DNA of 64,000 nt, from assembly GCA_030430075.1 (NCBI GenBank), contig JAUIGN010000001.1, positions 372,001-436,000 on the forward strand, given 5' to 3'. A program made the position numbers and the translations under genes. The notes below the pieces were generated by a model. It made no database searches. It was not told the DNA's origin and saw only the letters and a program-made list of their open reading frames with translations. This stretch comes from a bacterium (GTDB lineage: Bacteria; Planctomycetota; Planctomycetia; Pirellulales; Pirellulaceae). Within the stretch, counting starts at the first letter, position 1. Each line of letters begins with the position of its first letter. Positions 1-11,057 of the stretch are shown here, piece after piece.

Positions 1-3000
1 CCGCCTGGCGGCGCGTGGCTTTCCAGAGCGAGAGATAGCTGCCGCCATCCTCCGTGCCGCTCGCCAGAATTCCCTCGCCCCCAGGCAAGAACATCGCGTT
101 TCCCAATCTGCGTGCCGAGCTGGAAATCTCGAGCAATTCAACGCCCGTTTCGGCACTCCAGACTTTCAACGTGCTGGTGGCATCCGGTGGATTGCCTTTC
201 AGGCCCGCGGTCACAATGCGATCCCCATCCGGGCTGTAATCGATACTGAAGACGGTGCCCCGATGGCCTGGCAACGTCCGTATCGACTCGCCGGTCCCCA
301 GTGCTCGCACATCAATCTTATGCGGGCCGGGCCCCATGCCACCGCCCAAAGCGAACTGTCGGCTATCGGGACTGACCGCGACACTGAGCACGGCCATGGG
401 TGGGCCGTTAATGCGGTGAGCACGTTCACCCGTCGCAACATTCCAGACGCATACTTCACCTTGTGCAAGAAACGATCCACCCAAACCGCCGCTCACGACC
501 CAATCGCCATCCGGGCTGAATGTTGTGCTCATCACCGCGCCCGCATGTCCCTGCAGGTTCCAGAGTTGCTTGCCGGTTTGCGCGTCCCACACGCGCAGCT
601 CGCCCGGCCGGTTTCCGGCCGAGTTTGGCGAGGGGCCGCCGAGCACGCCGACCTCCCCACCGCCGCTCGCGATCCGCCGCCCGTCGGCGGCGAAGGCCAC
701 GCAAAGGACGGCCGTGGTATGGCCCGCCAGCTCCTGCAGTTGCCGGCCGCTCGCCACGTCCCAGACGCGGACGGTCTGATCCTGTGAGCCGGTGACCAGC
801 CGGTCTCCTCGAGGGCCGAACGCAACGGCCGTGACCGCTGCCCCATGCCCACGCAAGGTGGCGACCGCCCGGTTCGCTCGCAGATCCCATACCACCAGTT
901 CTTCGTCAGCATCGTTGAAAACAACGGCGGCTCGCCTTCCGTCGGGGCCGACGACGGCGCCGTTGAGTAAGTTGCCAAGTCCCTGGACGACCCGATCGTC
1001 GGCCGGCTGGAGACGCCACAGCCGAACCTCCCCTGCCAATGCCAGCGCCGCATGGGCACCGATGGCGAGCTGACTTCCGTCGGGGCTGAATCGCAAGCTA
1101 GTCGCATCATGGGCGGTTTGGCCAGTGAGGGTGACCGCGGGAGCACCCGTTTTGGCGTCCCACAAGACGAGCTTCTGATCGGCTGCCGCACTGGCAATCC
1201 TCGCGCCGGAGGGCGAAAAAACAGCGCTCCGCAACACGCCGTGGTGTCCGGCCAGCTGGAGTTGCTCGGCGCCCGTCGCCGCATCCCGGATCGTCAGTGC
1301 GCCAAATCGCCCCTCCCCCCGCGGTGGCCGGCCAGATTCCCCGCCACCACAGACCAGTTGTTTGCCGTCGGGGTGATAGTCGACACAAGTCACGGCACCG
1401 GCGATCGACGCCGATTCCCACAGCAGTTCGCCCGTCGCCACATCCCATGCGCGCAGTTCGCCGTTGCTGCCCACCGACTCGGGATCCCCCGCGCCACTGA
1501 CGAGCTGCTTCCCGTCGGGGCTGAACGCCAGGCTTGTTATCGGCTTGGTGTGGCCTTCGAGCGTCTTCATCCTGTCACCGGTCGACGCATCCCAGAGCAT
1601 CACTGACTGATCCTTGGAACCGCTGGCAACCAACCGGCCCGCAGGATCGAACGCGGCCGCCGTCACCTCCCGCGCGTGCCCGGCCAGCAGATGCACCGTG
1701 GCTCCCCCGGCAACACGCCACAGTCGAAGCGCTTTGTCTTCCGAGCCGCTCAACACAAGCTCTCCGTCCGGGCTGAAGGCGACACATGTGATCGGCCGTT
1801 TATGACCTTCGAGTTGGTGTTCGAGTTCGAGCGTTTCGACATTCCAGATCTTCAGCTCGCTGCGATACCGGAACGCGGGTCCGGCGCCTCCGCCAACGAC
1901 GACCCGCCGCCCATCGGGACTGTAGGCGACCGCCTTCACCGGCCCGTTGTGCCCCATGATCGTCCCGAGCTGGTCGGTAAACCGGGTGTAGAGAAAATCG
2001 TGCTCCCAGCCGCGCAGATCGCGCTGACAGGCATCCAGCAAATTGAACGCGGCGTCATAGTCTCGTAGCCGCCATTCGCGTTGCGCCGACTTGAGGTGCG
2101 AGGCGTAGAGCAGATGTTCGACGCGATTGCGCTCCCGCTGTTCGCGCCCCCGGGCAGCCTCAGCCGCCAGACGCAGATCGTGCTCATCTTCGGCAAACGC
2201 CTGCTGTTGGTTGGCGAACTCGGTCTGTTGATCCGCAATCCTTGTTTGCTGCTCGGCAATCCTCTTCTGCTGCCGTGCGAAGTCGATCGTCTGATCCGCG
2301 ATTCGCTTCTGCTGCACCGCGATCAGGGGTGCACCGATGGCAAGCGCCAGCAGGAGCAGGAGGCTGGTCGCACAGAGGGCGGCGGCCACCGGTTTTCGCT
2401 TGCACCACCGCCAGGTCTTGGCAATCGGGCCCACAGGGCGCGCGGTTACCGTGCGCCCTTGCAAAAACCGCTCGAGGTCGTCGGCCAGCAGTTGAGCCGT
2501 GCCATAGCGGCGGTGTGGCTCCTTCGCCAGGCACTTCAGGCAAATCGTCTCCAGGTCCCTGGGAACGGTCGAGTTGAGCGTGCGGGGCGCGATCGGTTCG
2601 TTGCGAATCACCTGCAGCAGCGTATCCACGGCGGTATCCGCGACAAACGGGGCACGGCCGGTGAGGCAGGCATAAAGGATGGCCCCCAGTGAATAGATGT
2701 CGGTTGCCGGACCAATATGGCTTTGCTTTCCCGCGGCCTGTTCCGGCGACATGTAGCTGGGCGTCCCAAGAATTTGCCCGCTGGCGGTCAGTTCCTCACG
2801 TGAATGATCGTCGCCGACGAACTTCGCCAGACCGAAGTCCGTGATCTGGGGTTGGTGGTCGAGGTCGATCAGGAGGTTCGCCGGCTTCAGGTCCCGGTGC
2901 AGCGTCCCCTGCTGGTGCGCGAACTCAACGGCTCGTGCCGCCCGCATGACCAGCTCGGCCGCACGGCGGGCCGCCACCGTTTCGTCACGGATTTCCTCTG

Positions 3001-3580
3001 AGAGCGTATGACCCTCGATATAGTCCATTGTGAAGTAGTGATGCCCGTCGTGCTCGCCAATCTCATGAATGGGAACAATATTGGGGTGCTTCAGGCGACC
3101 TGCGGCGCGGGCTTCACGATGAAACCGCTCGACGTCCGCCGCGTCCGCCAGACGCCCTGAGAGGATCATCTTGAGGGCGACGACCCGGTTGAGCGATTGC
3201 TGGCGGGCCTTGAAGACAACGCCCATCCCGCCCCGCGCGATCTCTTCCAAGACTTCGTATTCGCCGATGTACCGAATATGGTCCCCGCGCGCCACGCCGC
3301 TCGATTTCGGATTCGAGTCGATCGTTTCATCGAGCTGGCTGGCGGGGACCTCCGGGCGAGGCTTGCCGGCCAGGGAATCGCGGACTTGGGTCGCGATGCG
3401 GACGAGCCTTTTCTGGTCCGCCAGGAACGCGCCGAGCTGCGTTGCGTACTCAGGATGCGATTGCAGCAATTGCTCGGAGTTCAGTGACTCGCCCCGCTCC
3501 AACTTCTCCAGACATTCCACCAGCACGGATTGAAATCCGGGCGCGCCGAGGTAGTCGTCGCTGGTACGATCTGGATTCAT
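1..3580 (-). CDS. Transmembrane Ser/Thr protein kinase with WD40 repeats (partial, runs off left edge)
   Basis: About 1193 codons are visible and no stop is reached. Residues 1-100 are a poorly conserved N-terminal region. The kinase domain spans about 105-375: glycine loop ARGGMG at 115-120, VALK with Lys137, HRDLKPAN with Asp230, DFGLAK with Asp248 and an MSPEQ activation segment, so it should be catalytically active. A hydrophobic helix follows near 394-416, then a Gln-rich coiled coil (RIADQQ-type repeats) to about 470. The rest consists of WD40 units with FSPDG, GH and LW signatures. The kinase should be cytoplasmic and the propeller on the far side of the membrane. The ATG overlaps the sigma gene stop as ATGA, which fixes the start and suggests coupled translation. 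This ECF-kinase pairing is common in planctomycetes; the substrate and signal are unknown. Confidence 0.95.
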   Translation of the reverse strand, partial: MNPDRTSDDYLGAPGFQSVLVECLEKLERGESLNSEQLLQSHPEYATQLGAFLADQKRLVRIATQVRDSLAGKPRPEVPASQLDETIDSNPKSSGVARGDHIRYIGEYEVLEEIARGGMGVVFKARQQSLNRVVALKMILSGRLADAADVERFHREARAAGRLKHPNIVPIHEIGEHDGHHYFTMDYIEGHTLSEEIRDETVAARRAAELVMRAARAVEFAHQQGTLHRDLKPANLLIDLDHQPQITDFGLAKFVGDDHSREELTASGQILGTPSYMSPEQAAGKQSHIGPATDIYSLGAILYACLTGRAPFVADTAVDTLLQVIRNEPIAPRTLNSTVPRDLETICLKCLAKEPHRRYGTAQLLADDLERFLQGRTVTARPVGPIAKTWRWCKRKPVAAALCATSLLLLLALAIGAPLIAVQQKRIADQTIDFARQQKRIAEQQTRIADQQTEFANQQQAFAEDEHDLRLAAEAARGREQRERNRVEHLLYASHLKSAQREWRLRDYDAAFNLLDACQRDLRGWEHDFLYTRFTDQLGTIMGHNGPVKAVAYSPDGRRVVVGGGAGPAFRYRSELKIWNVETLELEHQLEGHKRPITCVAFSPDGELVLSGSEDKALRLWRVAGGATVHLLAGHAREVTAAAFDPAGRLVASGSKDQSVMLWDASTGDRMKTLEGHTKPITSLAFSPDGKQLVSGAGDPESVGSNGELRAWDVATGELLWESASIAGAVTCVDYHPDGKQLVCGGGESGRPPRGEGRFGALTIRDAATGAEQLQLAGHHGVLRSAVFSPSGARIASAAADQKLVLWDAKTGAPAVTLTGQTAHDATSLRFSPDGSQLAIGAHAALALAGEVRLWRLQPADDRVVQGLGNLLNGAVVGPDGRRAAVVFNDADEELVVWDLRANRAVATLRGHGAAVTAVAFGPRGDRLVTGSQDQTVRVWDVASGRQLQELAGHTTAVLCVAFAADGRRIASGGGEVGVLGGPSPNSAGNRPGELRVWDAQTGKQLWNLQGHAGAVMSTTFSPDGDWVVSGGLGGSFLAQGEVCVWNVATGERAHRINGPPMAVLSVAVSPDSRQFALGGGMGPGPHKIDVRALGTGESIRTLPGHRGTVFSIDYSPDGDRIVTAGLKGNPPDATSTLKVWSAETGVELLEISSSARRLGNAMFLPGGEGILASGTEDGGSYLSLWKATRRQA

Positions 3581-4152
3581 TCGCCGCCCCACATGCTTTC
3601 ACCTAGCAGCTCGCGCAGCCGCCTGGTCCCCCGGTAGATCAACGCGGCCACCGCCCCTTTGTCGCGGTTCATCCGTCGGCCGACTTCGGCCAACGACATC
3701 TTCTTGAGATGGTGGCATTCGATTGCTTCCCGCTGAGGAGGCGTCAGGCAACTCAGGGCCGTCGCGAGGCGGACCGCTTGCTCATTGCGAATCGCTTTCT
3801 GGCTCGGGGACGATTGCTGCGATTCCAGCCAGTCGTTCAATCGGGATGCGGAATCGTCCATCGCATGATCCAGTGGTTGTTCGCGATACACATCGCGCGA
3901 CTGTGCCCGAAACCGTCGAATCTCGTCCAACAGGTTGTTCGCGAAGACGCGACGCAGCCATGCGCTGCGCGCGTCTTCGTCGAGCGACTCCCATTTGGCA
4001 GCCTGCTGATACGCCTCCAACATCGTGGTTTGCACCACGCCGGACACGTCGACCTTTGCAGCCAGTTGATCGTCCAACTGCAAGCGGCCGAGCAGCCCGA
4101 GGTATTCCCGGTATTGTTCAAGTACGTCGCCGGCAGGCATGCATGTCCTCAT
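3577..4152 (-). CDS. ECF-type RNA polymerase sigma-70 factor paired with a kinase
   Basis: This 191-residue sigma factor has a region 2 segment (DVSGVVQTTMLEAYQ, then WLRRVFANNLLDEIRRF) and a region 4 helix-turn-helix near the C-terminus (LTPPQREAIECHHLKKMSL, then EVGRRMNRDKGAVAALIYRG). I chose the ATG at 4152 because the open frame upstream is not sigma-like; an ATG at 4140 is also possible. It overlaps the downstream kinase gene by four bases (ATGA). No anti-sigma gene is next to it. In planctomycetes, ECF factors of this kind sit beside Hanks kinases, which are thought to control them by phosphorylation; that link is inferred here from position. Confidence 0.93.
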   Translation of the reverse strand: MRTCMPAGDVLEQYREYLGLLGRLQLDDQLAAKVDVSGVVQTTMLEAYQQAAKWESLDEDARSAWLRRVFANNLLDEIRRFRAQSRDVYREQPLDHAMDDSASRLNDWLESQQSSPSQKAIRNEQAVRLATALSCLTPPQREAIECHHLKKMSLAEVGRRMNRDKGAVAALIYRGTRRLRELLGESMWGGE

Positions 4153-4436
4153 AAGCTTCCAAGCGTGGAAGCACCCGAATGGATGACGCGAAAAACGAAA
4201 AGTTTTTGAGCGAGCGGCGGCAACGATCGCTCCCGCGACTCCCATGCGGGGCCACGGTAACATTGCCGGGCCGCTTTACCGCTCACGGTAACAGTGTATC
4301 CGGCCGGCAGGGCATGGCCTACGAACGCTGGAGTCCGGCGGCCCGATTCGACGCGGCAGGCAGGTGTCACGTAGAATCAACATCGCGATACCGTCCTGGA
4401 TATGGGAACTGACCAGCCAACCGCGAGGCGCGACAA
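4153..4436. other. Divergent intergenic region between sigma gene and fusion gene
   Basis: This 284-base stretch separates the minus-strand sigma/kinase operon from the plus-strand 4437 gene and should hold both promoters. I could not identify convincing -35/-10 or operator sequences. Confidence 0.4.
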
Positions 4437-7145
4437 GTGAACCGGCGAAGCATCTGCAGACACCCCTTCGTTTCATGGCCGCTAATCATCCTGGGACTCG
4501 TGGCGGCGTGGTCGCCCGGAACCTTGCGTGCGGAGGACCAGCCTGCCCCCGATGTCGACGTGCTGACCAGGTCGATCACCCGCAGTGTCGCATTGTTGGA
4601 AAAAGCCTCTGCGGGCACGGCCGAACAGCGGGCATGCTTCACTTGCCACGGCCAAGCGCTCCCTGTCCTGGCCCTGGTGGAGGCGGAGCACCGCGGGTTT
4701 GCCATCGATCAAGAGAATCTCGATCGCCAGGTCGAGCGTGCGCATCGGCATCTGGAACGGGGGAAGGCATCATACATCCAGGGGAAAGGACAGGGTGGTG
4801 GCGTCGATACGGCCGGCTATGCCTTGTGGACGCTCGAGTCCGGCGCCCGCGCGGCCGACGACGTCACCGATGCCGTGACCGCGTACCTGTTGCAGAAACA
4901 GTCTGACCGGGGCAAGTGGAGGTGCTCCAGTGACCGGCCGCCGTCCGAGACAAGCGACTTTACAACAACCTACCTCGCCCTCCGCGGCCTGGCGGCGTTC
5001 GCCAACGAGACAATGGCCGAGCGTGTCGCCGGATGCGCGAAGCAGGCAACCGCCTGGTTGCAGCAGGCCCCCACACGTGAGACGGAAGACACCGTCTTCG
5101 GACTGCTGATCTCCGAGTACGCTGAGCTGCCGACCGACAAACGCAACACATTGGTCACCACGTTACTGCAAGGCCAGCGAGAAGACGGCGGGTGGGCCCA
5201 GAAACCGGATATGGAGAGCGATGCCTATGCGACCGCCACGGCTCTCTATGCGCTACACCGTGCCGGTGCGGTACCGGACCCGGCGGTTTGGAATCGGGGC
5301 ATCCGCTATCTACTCGAATCCCAACAGCCAGACGGATCGTGGCACGTCACATCGCGTAGCAAACCGTTTCAGACCTACTTTGAAACGGGCTTCCCCCACG
5401 GTAAGGACCAATTCATCTCGACCTCGGCGACCGCCTGGGCCACGCTGGCGCTGCTGTTTGCCCTGCCGGAGGCACCCGAGCCGCACGCGTCCGATCCGGA
5501 CGCGTCTCGGCCCAATGGGGACCCGATGCCGGCTGACGGCACAGGCCGCCATTCGCTGATCTTGCGAGGTGGGCGGATCGTCGACGGCACCGGCAACCCC
5601 TGGTTTGTCGGCGATGTGGCAATCAACGGTGACCGGATTGTGGAGATCGGCTCCGTTACCGGCACGGCCGACCGCGTCATCGACGCTCGAAACCTGGTCA
5701 TCGCCCCCGGTTTTGTCGACATGCATTCGCATTCGGATTGGACGCTCTTCGAAGACGGTAATGCGGAAAGCAAAATCCGTCAGGGAGTCACGACCGAGGT
5801 GCTGGGCGAAGGGGCGTCGGGCGGCCCCAACATGGGCAAGATGCCCCCGCGGGAAGTCACGATCAACGGGAAGACACAGCGGATCACGACATTGGGCGAA
5901 TACTTCGATGGATTGGAGCAGTCCACCACGTCCGTCAACGTCGCCAGCTACGTGGGGATCAACAACCTGTGGAGAAGCGTGATGGGGCAATCCTTCGCGC
6001 GCCCCTCGTCCGCAGATCTGAAACGGATGCAGGCATTGCTGGCCGATGCGATGCAGGCGGGTGCCTTCGGGCTGTCCTCGCAGGTGATGACGCCACCCGG
6101 GTCGCTGGCCACTACGGAGGAACTGGTCGAACTGTGCAAGGTCGTCCACCAGCATCAGGGGATCTATTCGACCCATATCCGCAACGAAGGTACGGGTGTG
6201 TTCGATTCGATTGCTGAAGCGATTTCCATTGGGGAACAAGCCGGCGTCCCGGTCGACGTGATCCACTTGAAGATTGCCGACGAACAATCGTGGGGCATGA
6301 TGCGGGGCGTCGTCGAGCTATTCGCGAAGGCACGTGCCCGGGGCGTCAACGTGCAGGCCAACGTCTATCCTTACACGCGAGGCAACAACAATCTCAGCAG
6401 CATCATTCCACCCTGGGCACACGAGGGCGGTAGAGAAAAGCTGTTGGAACGGCTGGGTGACGCGGCGGCGCGCAGGCGGATGAAACACGACATCGAAAAG
6501 GGGATCCCGGGCTGGTACAACCATTACACGGCGGTTGGACGCGATTGGGGACGCATGCTGATCAGTGCGGACTGCCGTTATCGAGGGCAGACGATGGATG
6601 CGGTGATTGCGGAGCGAACGGCGGGCCTCGATCCTGTACCCGACGCGCTGGACGTCCTGTTTGACCTGCTGATGGAAGAAGGCGGCTCGGTCAGCACCGT
6701 CTACGCACATCACGAAGAGCGTGACATGAACCTGGCGATGCAGCAGCCCTGGTGCTCGATCGGCTCGGATGGCTCGGCGCTGGCAACCTCAGGTTCGCTG
6801 CGGCGGGGCAACCCGCATCCGCGCAACTTCGGCACTTTTCCGCGGGTGTTGGGACGCTACGTCCGGGAACGGAACGTCCTCACGTTGGAAGACGCAATTC
6901 GAAAAATGACGTCCCTGAACGCCGCCAAGCTGGGGATCCAGGATCGCGGCATCCTGCGGCCCGGCATGTACGCTGATCTCACCCTGTTTGATCCCCAGAC
7001 GGTGATCGACCAGGCAACCTACAGCGATCCTTTCCATTACAACGTCGGCATTCATTACGTCATCGTCAACGGACAGGTGGTCCTCGATCAGGGGCGGCAC
7101 ACGGGCGCCAGGCCGGGCCGGGTGCTCCGCAAACCGGCCCGTTGA
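4437..7145 (+). CDS. Secreted fusion: CxxCH/alpha-alpha-barrel domain plus D-aminoacylase-type amidohydrolase
   Basis: 902 residues from a GTG start with a GAGGCG ribosome site just upstream. An N-terminal signal peptide (about 1-32) leads into a region with a CxxCH motif (Cys67, Cys70, His71). Residues about 100-340 contain repeated helices with GGGVDTAGYAL, EDGGWAQKP and QPDGSWHV signatures, as in squalene-cyclase/prenyltransferase-type alpha-alpha barrels. From about 371 a complete N-acyl-D-amino-acid deacylase begins: ILRGGRIVDGTG, metal ligands His430 and His432 in DMHSHSDW, then STHIRNEG, DVIHLKIAD, VYAHHEE and GSDGSALA, ending with the small beta domain (GMYADLTLFDP). The C-terminal half should hydrolyse N-acyl-D-amino acids or related amides outside the cytoplasm. 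The role of the CxxCH barrel is unknown. I see no frameshift or stop between the halves. Confidence 0.9.
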   Translation: MNRRSICRHPFVSWPLIILGLVAAWSPGTLRAEDQPAPDVDVLTRSITRSVALLEKASAGTAEQRACFTCHGQALPVLALVEAEHRGFAIDQENLDRQVERAHRHLERGKASYIQGKGQGGGVDTAGYALWTLESGARAADDVTDAVTAYLLQKQSDRGKWRCSSDRPPSETSDFTTTYLALRGLAAFANETMAERVAGCAKQATAWLQQAPTRETEDTVFGLLISEYAELPTDKRNTLVTTLLQGQREDGGWAQKPDMESDAYATATALYALHRAGAVPDPAVWNRGIRYLLESQQPDGSWHVTSRSKPFQTYFETGFPHGKDQFISTSATAWATLALLFALPEAPEPHASDPDASRPNGDPMPADGTGRHSLILRGGRIVDGTGNPWFVGDVAINGDRIVEIGSVTGTADRVIDARNLVIAPGFVDMHSHSDWTLFEDGNAESKIRQGVTTEVLGEGASGGPNMGKMPPREVTINGKTQRITTLGEYFDGLEQSTTSVNVASYVGINNLWRSVMGQSFARPSSADLKRMQALLADAMQAGAFGLSSQVMTPPGSLATTEELVELCKVVHQHQGIYSTHIRNEGTGVFDSIAEAISIGEQAGVPVDVIHLKIADEQSWGMMRGVVELFAKARARGVNVQANVYPYTRGNNNLSSIIPPWAHEGGREKLLERLGDAAARRRMKHDIEKGIPGWYNHYTAVGRDWGRMLISADCRYRGQTMDAVIAERTAGLDPVPDALDVLFDLLMEEGGSVSTVYAHHEERDMNLAMQQPWCSIGSDGSALATSGSLRRGNPHPRNFGTFPRVLGRYVRERNVLTLEDAIRKMTSLNAAKLGIQDRGILRPGMYADLTLFDPQTVIDQATYSDPFHYNVGIHYVIVNGQVVLDQGRHTGARPGRVLRKPAR

Positions 7146-7243
7146 TGTCGCCTGTGTCGCGGCAGGCCGCCCATCCAACGGTCGCCCCGGGTCAATGCGA
7201 CGACCAATCAGGTCACCCGGATCCGTCGGCTGGATCACACCAA

Positions 7244-7280
7244 ATGGTACCAGGGCATGGCGATGGTACCAGGGCATGGC
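7244..7280. repeat. 18-bp tandem direct repeat, two copies
   Basis: ATGGTACCAGGGCATGGC occurs exactly at 7244-7261 and 7263-7280, separated by one base. It lies downstream of the D-aminoacylase fusion. Function unknown. Confidence 0.9.
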
Positions 7281-7439
7281 GGCAACCGATACGATAGGGC
7301 GGCAGTCGATTGGCGTGACGCATTCACGTTGCTCGGCATCATCGCCACCCGGCCCGGATCATTGCATGAACGAACAACCGTCCAGGGCACGTCGTTGTGT
7401 CGCAAACGCTTGTGGTGAACGCGTCCAAAGCGTTGCGCC

Positions 7440-7470
7440 TCTCAGCCGCTGGGCATTAACCCCGGTTCCG
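7440..7470 (-). repeat. Dispersed repeat family C, diverged copy
   Basis: On the minus strand this matches the 31-nt element found twice at 16572-16642, with the shared core AACCGGGG and GCCCA.CGGCTGA. By hand about 25 of 31 positions agree. Confidence 0.7.
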
Positions 7471-7619
7471 TCGAAAGCTGCACAAACCCGACATGGACAG
7501 ACGGTCTCGCAGGAGTGCGAATTCGCTTCGCTCATCCGCGTCGACGCTCGACTCCCGCAGACCACCACCCCGGTCACAGACCAGAATGACACTTCACGAT
7601 CAACGATGGACCAACACAC

Positions 7620-9074
<1,455 letters not shown>

Positions 9075-9290
9075 TAGGTTGTATTCCGAATCGACTCGCC
9101 TACCACGATGACAGATGTGGCAAACGCCAGCTAGTTTTTGGAACGTGCCTTGTGAGAGCCAACAGAAACCATCGCTCCTGGCGATCAGTCATTGACGAAC
9201 GCGTGTAGCCACCGATGCCGCCGCCCCGGTCGGCAGCGATGGAGCGTCATTTGGCGGCGGCCCGGTGAGGCTGGTCGTTTGGAGACTCAG

Positions 9291-9848
9291 ATGCCGCTGA
9301 CTCGAATCGAAGAAGCGATTTTGGCCGCCGCCTATTTCCGCGGTCGAGAACCTTCCGAGAACGTGTGGGCGTCGAATTCCGACCAGGTGCTGACGCTCTC
9401 GCTCTTTTACACCGAAGACATATCGTTTGAAGATTGCGCGTCGCGATTTGAACAGCGGCCACACCTCCGACGCACCTACGATGACGATGGCCAACTGAAC
9501 GAACAGATCCGACACCGATACGAGGTCCTGCTAGATTTGATTCAGCGACGCCCTGATCTGATCGAAGGTGGCGGAAACCTCACGGATCCGGCTGACCCAT
9601 CATACACGGCCTGTGGGCTGACCGACGCCGGCTGCCAAATGGCGCGCGCCTTATTACCTTCGTTTCCACAGAAACCTGAGTTCCCCAACTGGCCCGACCG
9701 ACGAGCGAACCAGGATCTCCTATGGTATACAATGACGCTCACGACAACGATTTACGACCAATACGGTTCACGCGAGCGGCCGTCGGCGGCCGTTTCGCAT
9801 GGAGATCCGCTCGAGGCCACTCCGTGGTCTTGCCCGTGGTCGGGCTGA
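9291..9848 (+). CDS. Hypothetical protein
   Basis: 185 residues from the ATG at 9291; the frame is open further upstream but that part looks non-coding. The N-terminal half is helical and charged (RIEEAILAAAYFRGREPSENVW). A middle segment with TDAGCQMARALLPSF resembles the end of a winged-helix domain, but this is weak. No signal peptide or membrane segment. I do not recognise the family. A 7-bp inverted repeat straddles its stop codon. Confidence 0.6.
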   Translation: MPLTRIEEAILAAAYFRGREPSENVWASNSDQVLTLSLFYTEDISFEDCASRFEQRPHLRRTYDDDGQLNEQIRHRYEVLLDLIQRRPDLIEGGGNLTDPADPSYTACGLTDAGCQMARALLPSFPQKPEFPNWPDRRANQDLLWYTMTLTTTIYDQYGSRERPSAAVSHGDPLEATPWSCPWSG

Positions 9849-9864
9849 TCTTTACCTGATCAGC
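9844..9864 (+). terminator. Possible stem-loop at gene end
   Basis: GCTGATC (9844-9850) and GATCAGC (9858-9864) form a 7-bp stem with a 7-base loop overlapping the stop codon of the 9291 gene. There is no T-tract after it, so it is at best a weak terminator. Confidence 0.3.
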
Positions 9865-9962
9865 AGCATCTTGAATCGGGGGGCGCGTGGGAAGATTGTC
9901 GGTACTGGTGACACGAAGCTGGCTATTGGGCATTTCATCGTTCACATCCTCGCCTGACTCCG

Positions 9963-10640
9963 ATGAAACAGATCGCAACCGGTAGAATCGTCGGCCTACT
10001 CATTGCCGTCATCGGCGTTGGCATCTCGATCTGGTGCGCCCGAGATGCTGTCCGCATGAACGCGGAGTTTCATCAGTGGCTCGACGCCCGTCCGATGGAA
10101 ACCGTGATCGACCTCTCCAAGCCCGGCGAATCGACGGTCCCCTTTCACCAGACATGCAGCATTTCCCATGGCGAAGCGTTGTACTTCCATTGTGAGTTCG
10201 ACGACGAAGCGAAACAGAATCTCGAGGAGCTGTTTGCCGCCCTGTCTGGCAGCATCGTGATCAAGGATCCGGACGGAAATGAAGTCGAATCCGCAACGAT
10301 CAACAACAAGACCGTGCAATCCTGGGACGACAAGATCATGCTCACCGGTTTTGCGCCGTTTCGCAGCGGCGATTACATTGCCACAATCCGAATTGATTCC
10401 GGTGTCGCGGCATTAACGGGCAAAGAACAATCGATTTATGCCAAATACCAACTTTGCGGGCTTGAACAAATGCCTGCGATGATAGCTGGTGCGTTCGCGT
10501 TTGCTGCAGGCATGATTGGGCTCGTTGCCGCGGCGTGCGTGTTGCCGGGTCTGCTGCAGAGTGGCATTTGGCGCACGACAGCGAACGCGGACCCTGGCAG
10601 TGAACCAAAGCCGCCGATGGCACCGAATTTGAATTCTTAG
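9963..10640 (+). CDS. Hypothetical membrane protein with extracytoplasmic domain
   Basis: 225 residues. A hydrophobic segment lies at about 8-25 (GRIVGLLIAVIGVGISIW) and a second at about 170-200 (MIAGAFAFAAGMIGLVAAA), bracketing a beta-rich domain of about 140 residues that contains GSIVIKDPDGNEVE and GDYIATIRIDSG. The layout suggests a double-anchored protein with a periplasmic sensor or binding domain. No family recognised. It stands 114 bases after the 9291 gene on the same strand, so the two may be cotranscribed. Confidence 0.72.
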   Translation: MKQIATGRIVGLLIAVIGVGISIWCARDAVRMNAEFHQWLDARPMETVIDLSKPGESTVPFHQTCSISHGEALYFHCEFDDEAKQNLEELFAALSGSIVIKDPDGNEVESATINNKTVQSWDDKIMLTGFAPFRSGDYIATIRIDSGVAALTGKEQSIYAKYQLCGLEQMPAMIAGAFAFAAGMIGLVAAACVLPGLLQSGIWRTTANADPGSEPKPPMAPNLNS

Positions 10641-10715
10641 GTTCCCGGGAGCGGCTACCTGGCTGCAGTCGTTAAGCGACGCGGGTCAATTCGTATGCAG
10701 ACAGGCCCTTTCTTG

Positions 10716-11057
10716 ATGCGAACTTGCCAGATGGTTGCCTTCATTTGCATTGGTCTGATTGTTGGCTGCAGTCCAGCCAGGGTCGAGTGGCCTCACAACA
10801 CCGGATACGTTTCAAATCCGACGCACAAGCCGGCAAAACCTCACGAAGTTGACAAACAGCTGGGCACAACGGCTTTCATTCATGACGTGAATGAGGAAGG
10901 TAGGTTGCTTTACGGACTTGCAACTGCGTTTGACTTCGTGCAGATTGGCGCAGAACCACTTCTCCCCCTTGGCTCGTTCGGGGTGGAACGGCGGAAATAC
11001 GAGGTAGGGCTTGGCCGGTTTTCAACCCGTTTTGGCCGAAGTAAACTGATTGCTTGA
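10716..11057 (+). CDS. Small putative lipoprotein
   Basis: 113 residues. The N-terminus has a hydrophobic stretch followed by a lipobox-like LIVGCS, predicting lipid attachment at that Cys and export. The remainder is short and without recognised domains (contains VEWPHNTGYVSNPTHKPAK). An ATG at 10695 is in frame seven codons earlier. Codon pattern past about residue 70 is less convincing, so the C-terminus may be decayed or the gene may be spurious. Confidence 0.5.
   Translation: MRTCQMVAFICIGLIVGCSPARVEWPHNTGYVSNPTHKPAKPHEVDKQLGTTAFIHDVNEEGRLLYGLATAFDFVQIGAEPLLPLGSFGVERRKYEVGLGRFSTRFGRSKLIA

Larger units (their letters stand above)
7146..7619. other. Intergenic region with an 18-bp tandem repeat and a dispersed repeat copy
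   Basis: No convincing gene. It holds two copies of ATGGTACCAGGGCATGGC (7244-7261 and 7263-7280) and a diverged copy of the 31-nt family C repeat on the minus strand (7440-7470). Open frames here lack ribosome sites and recognisable protein features. Confidence 0.6.

Noticed and set aside
5310..6287. Long minus-strand frame inside the D-aminoacylase fusion
   Set aside because: It is antisense to a gene with clear catalytic motifs; high GC commonly opens such frames.
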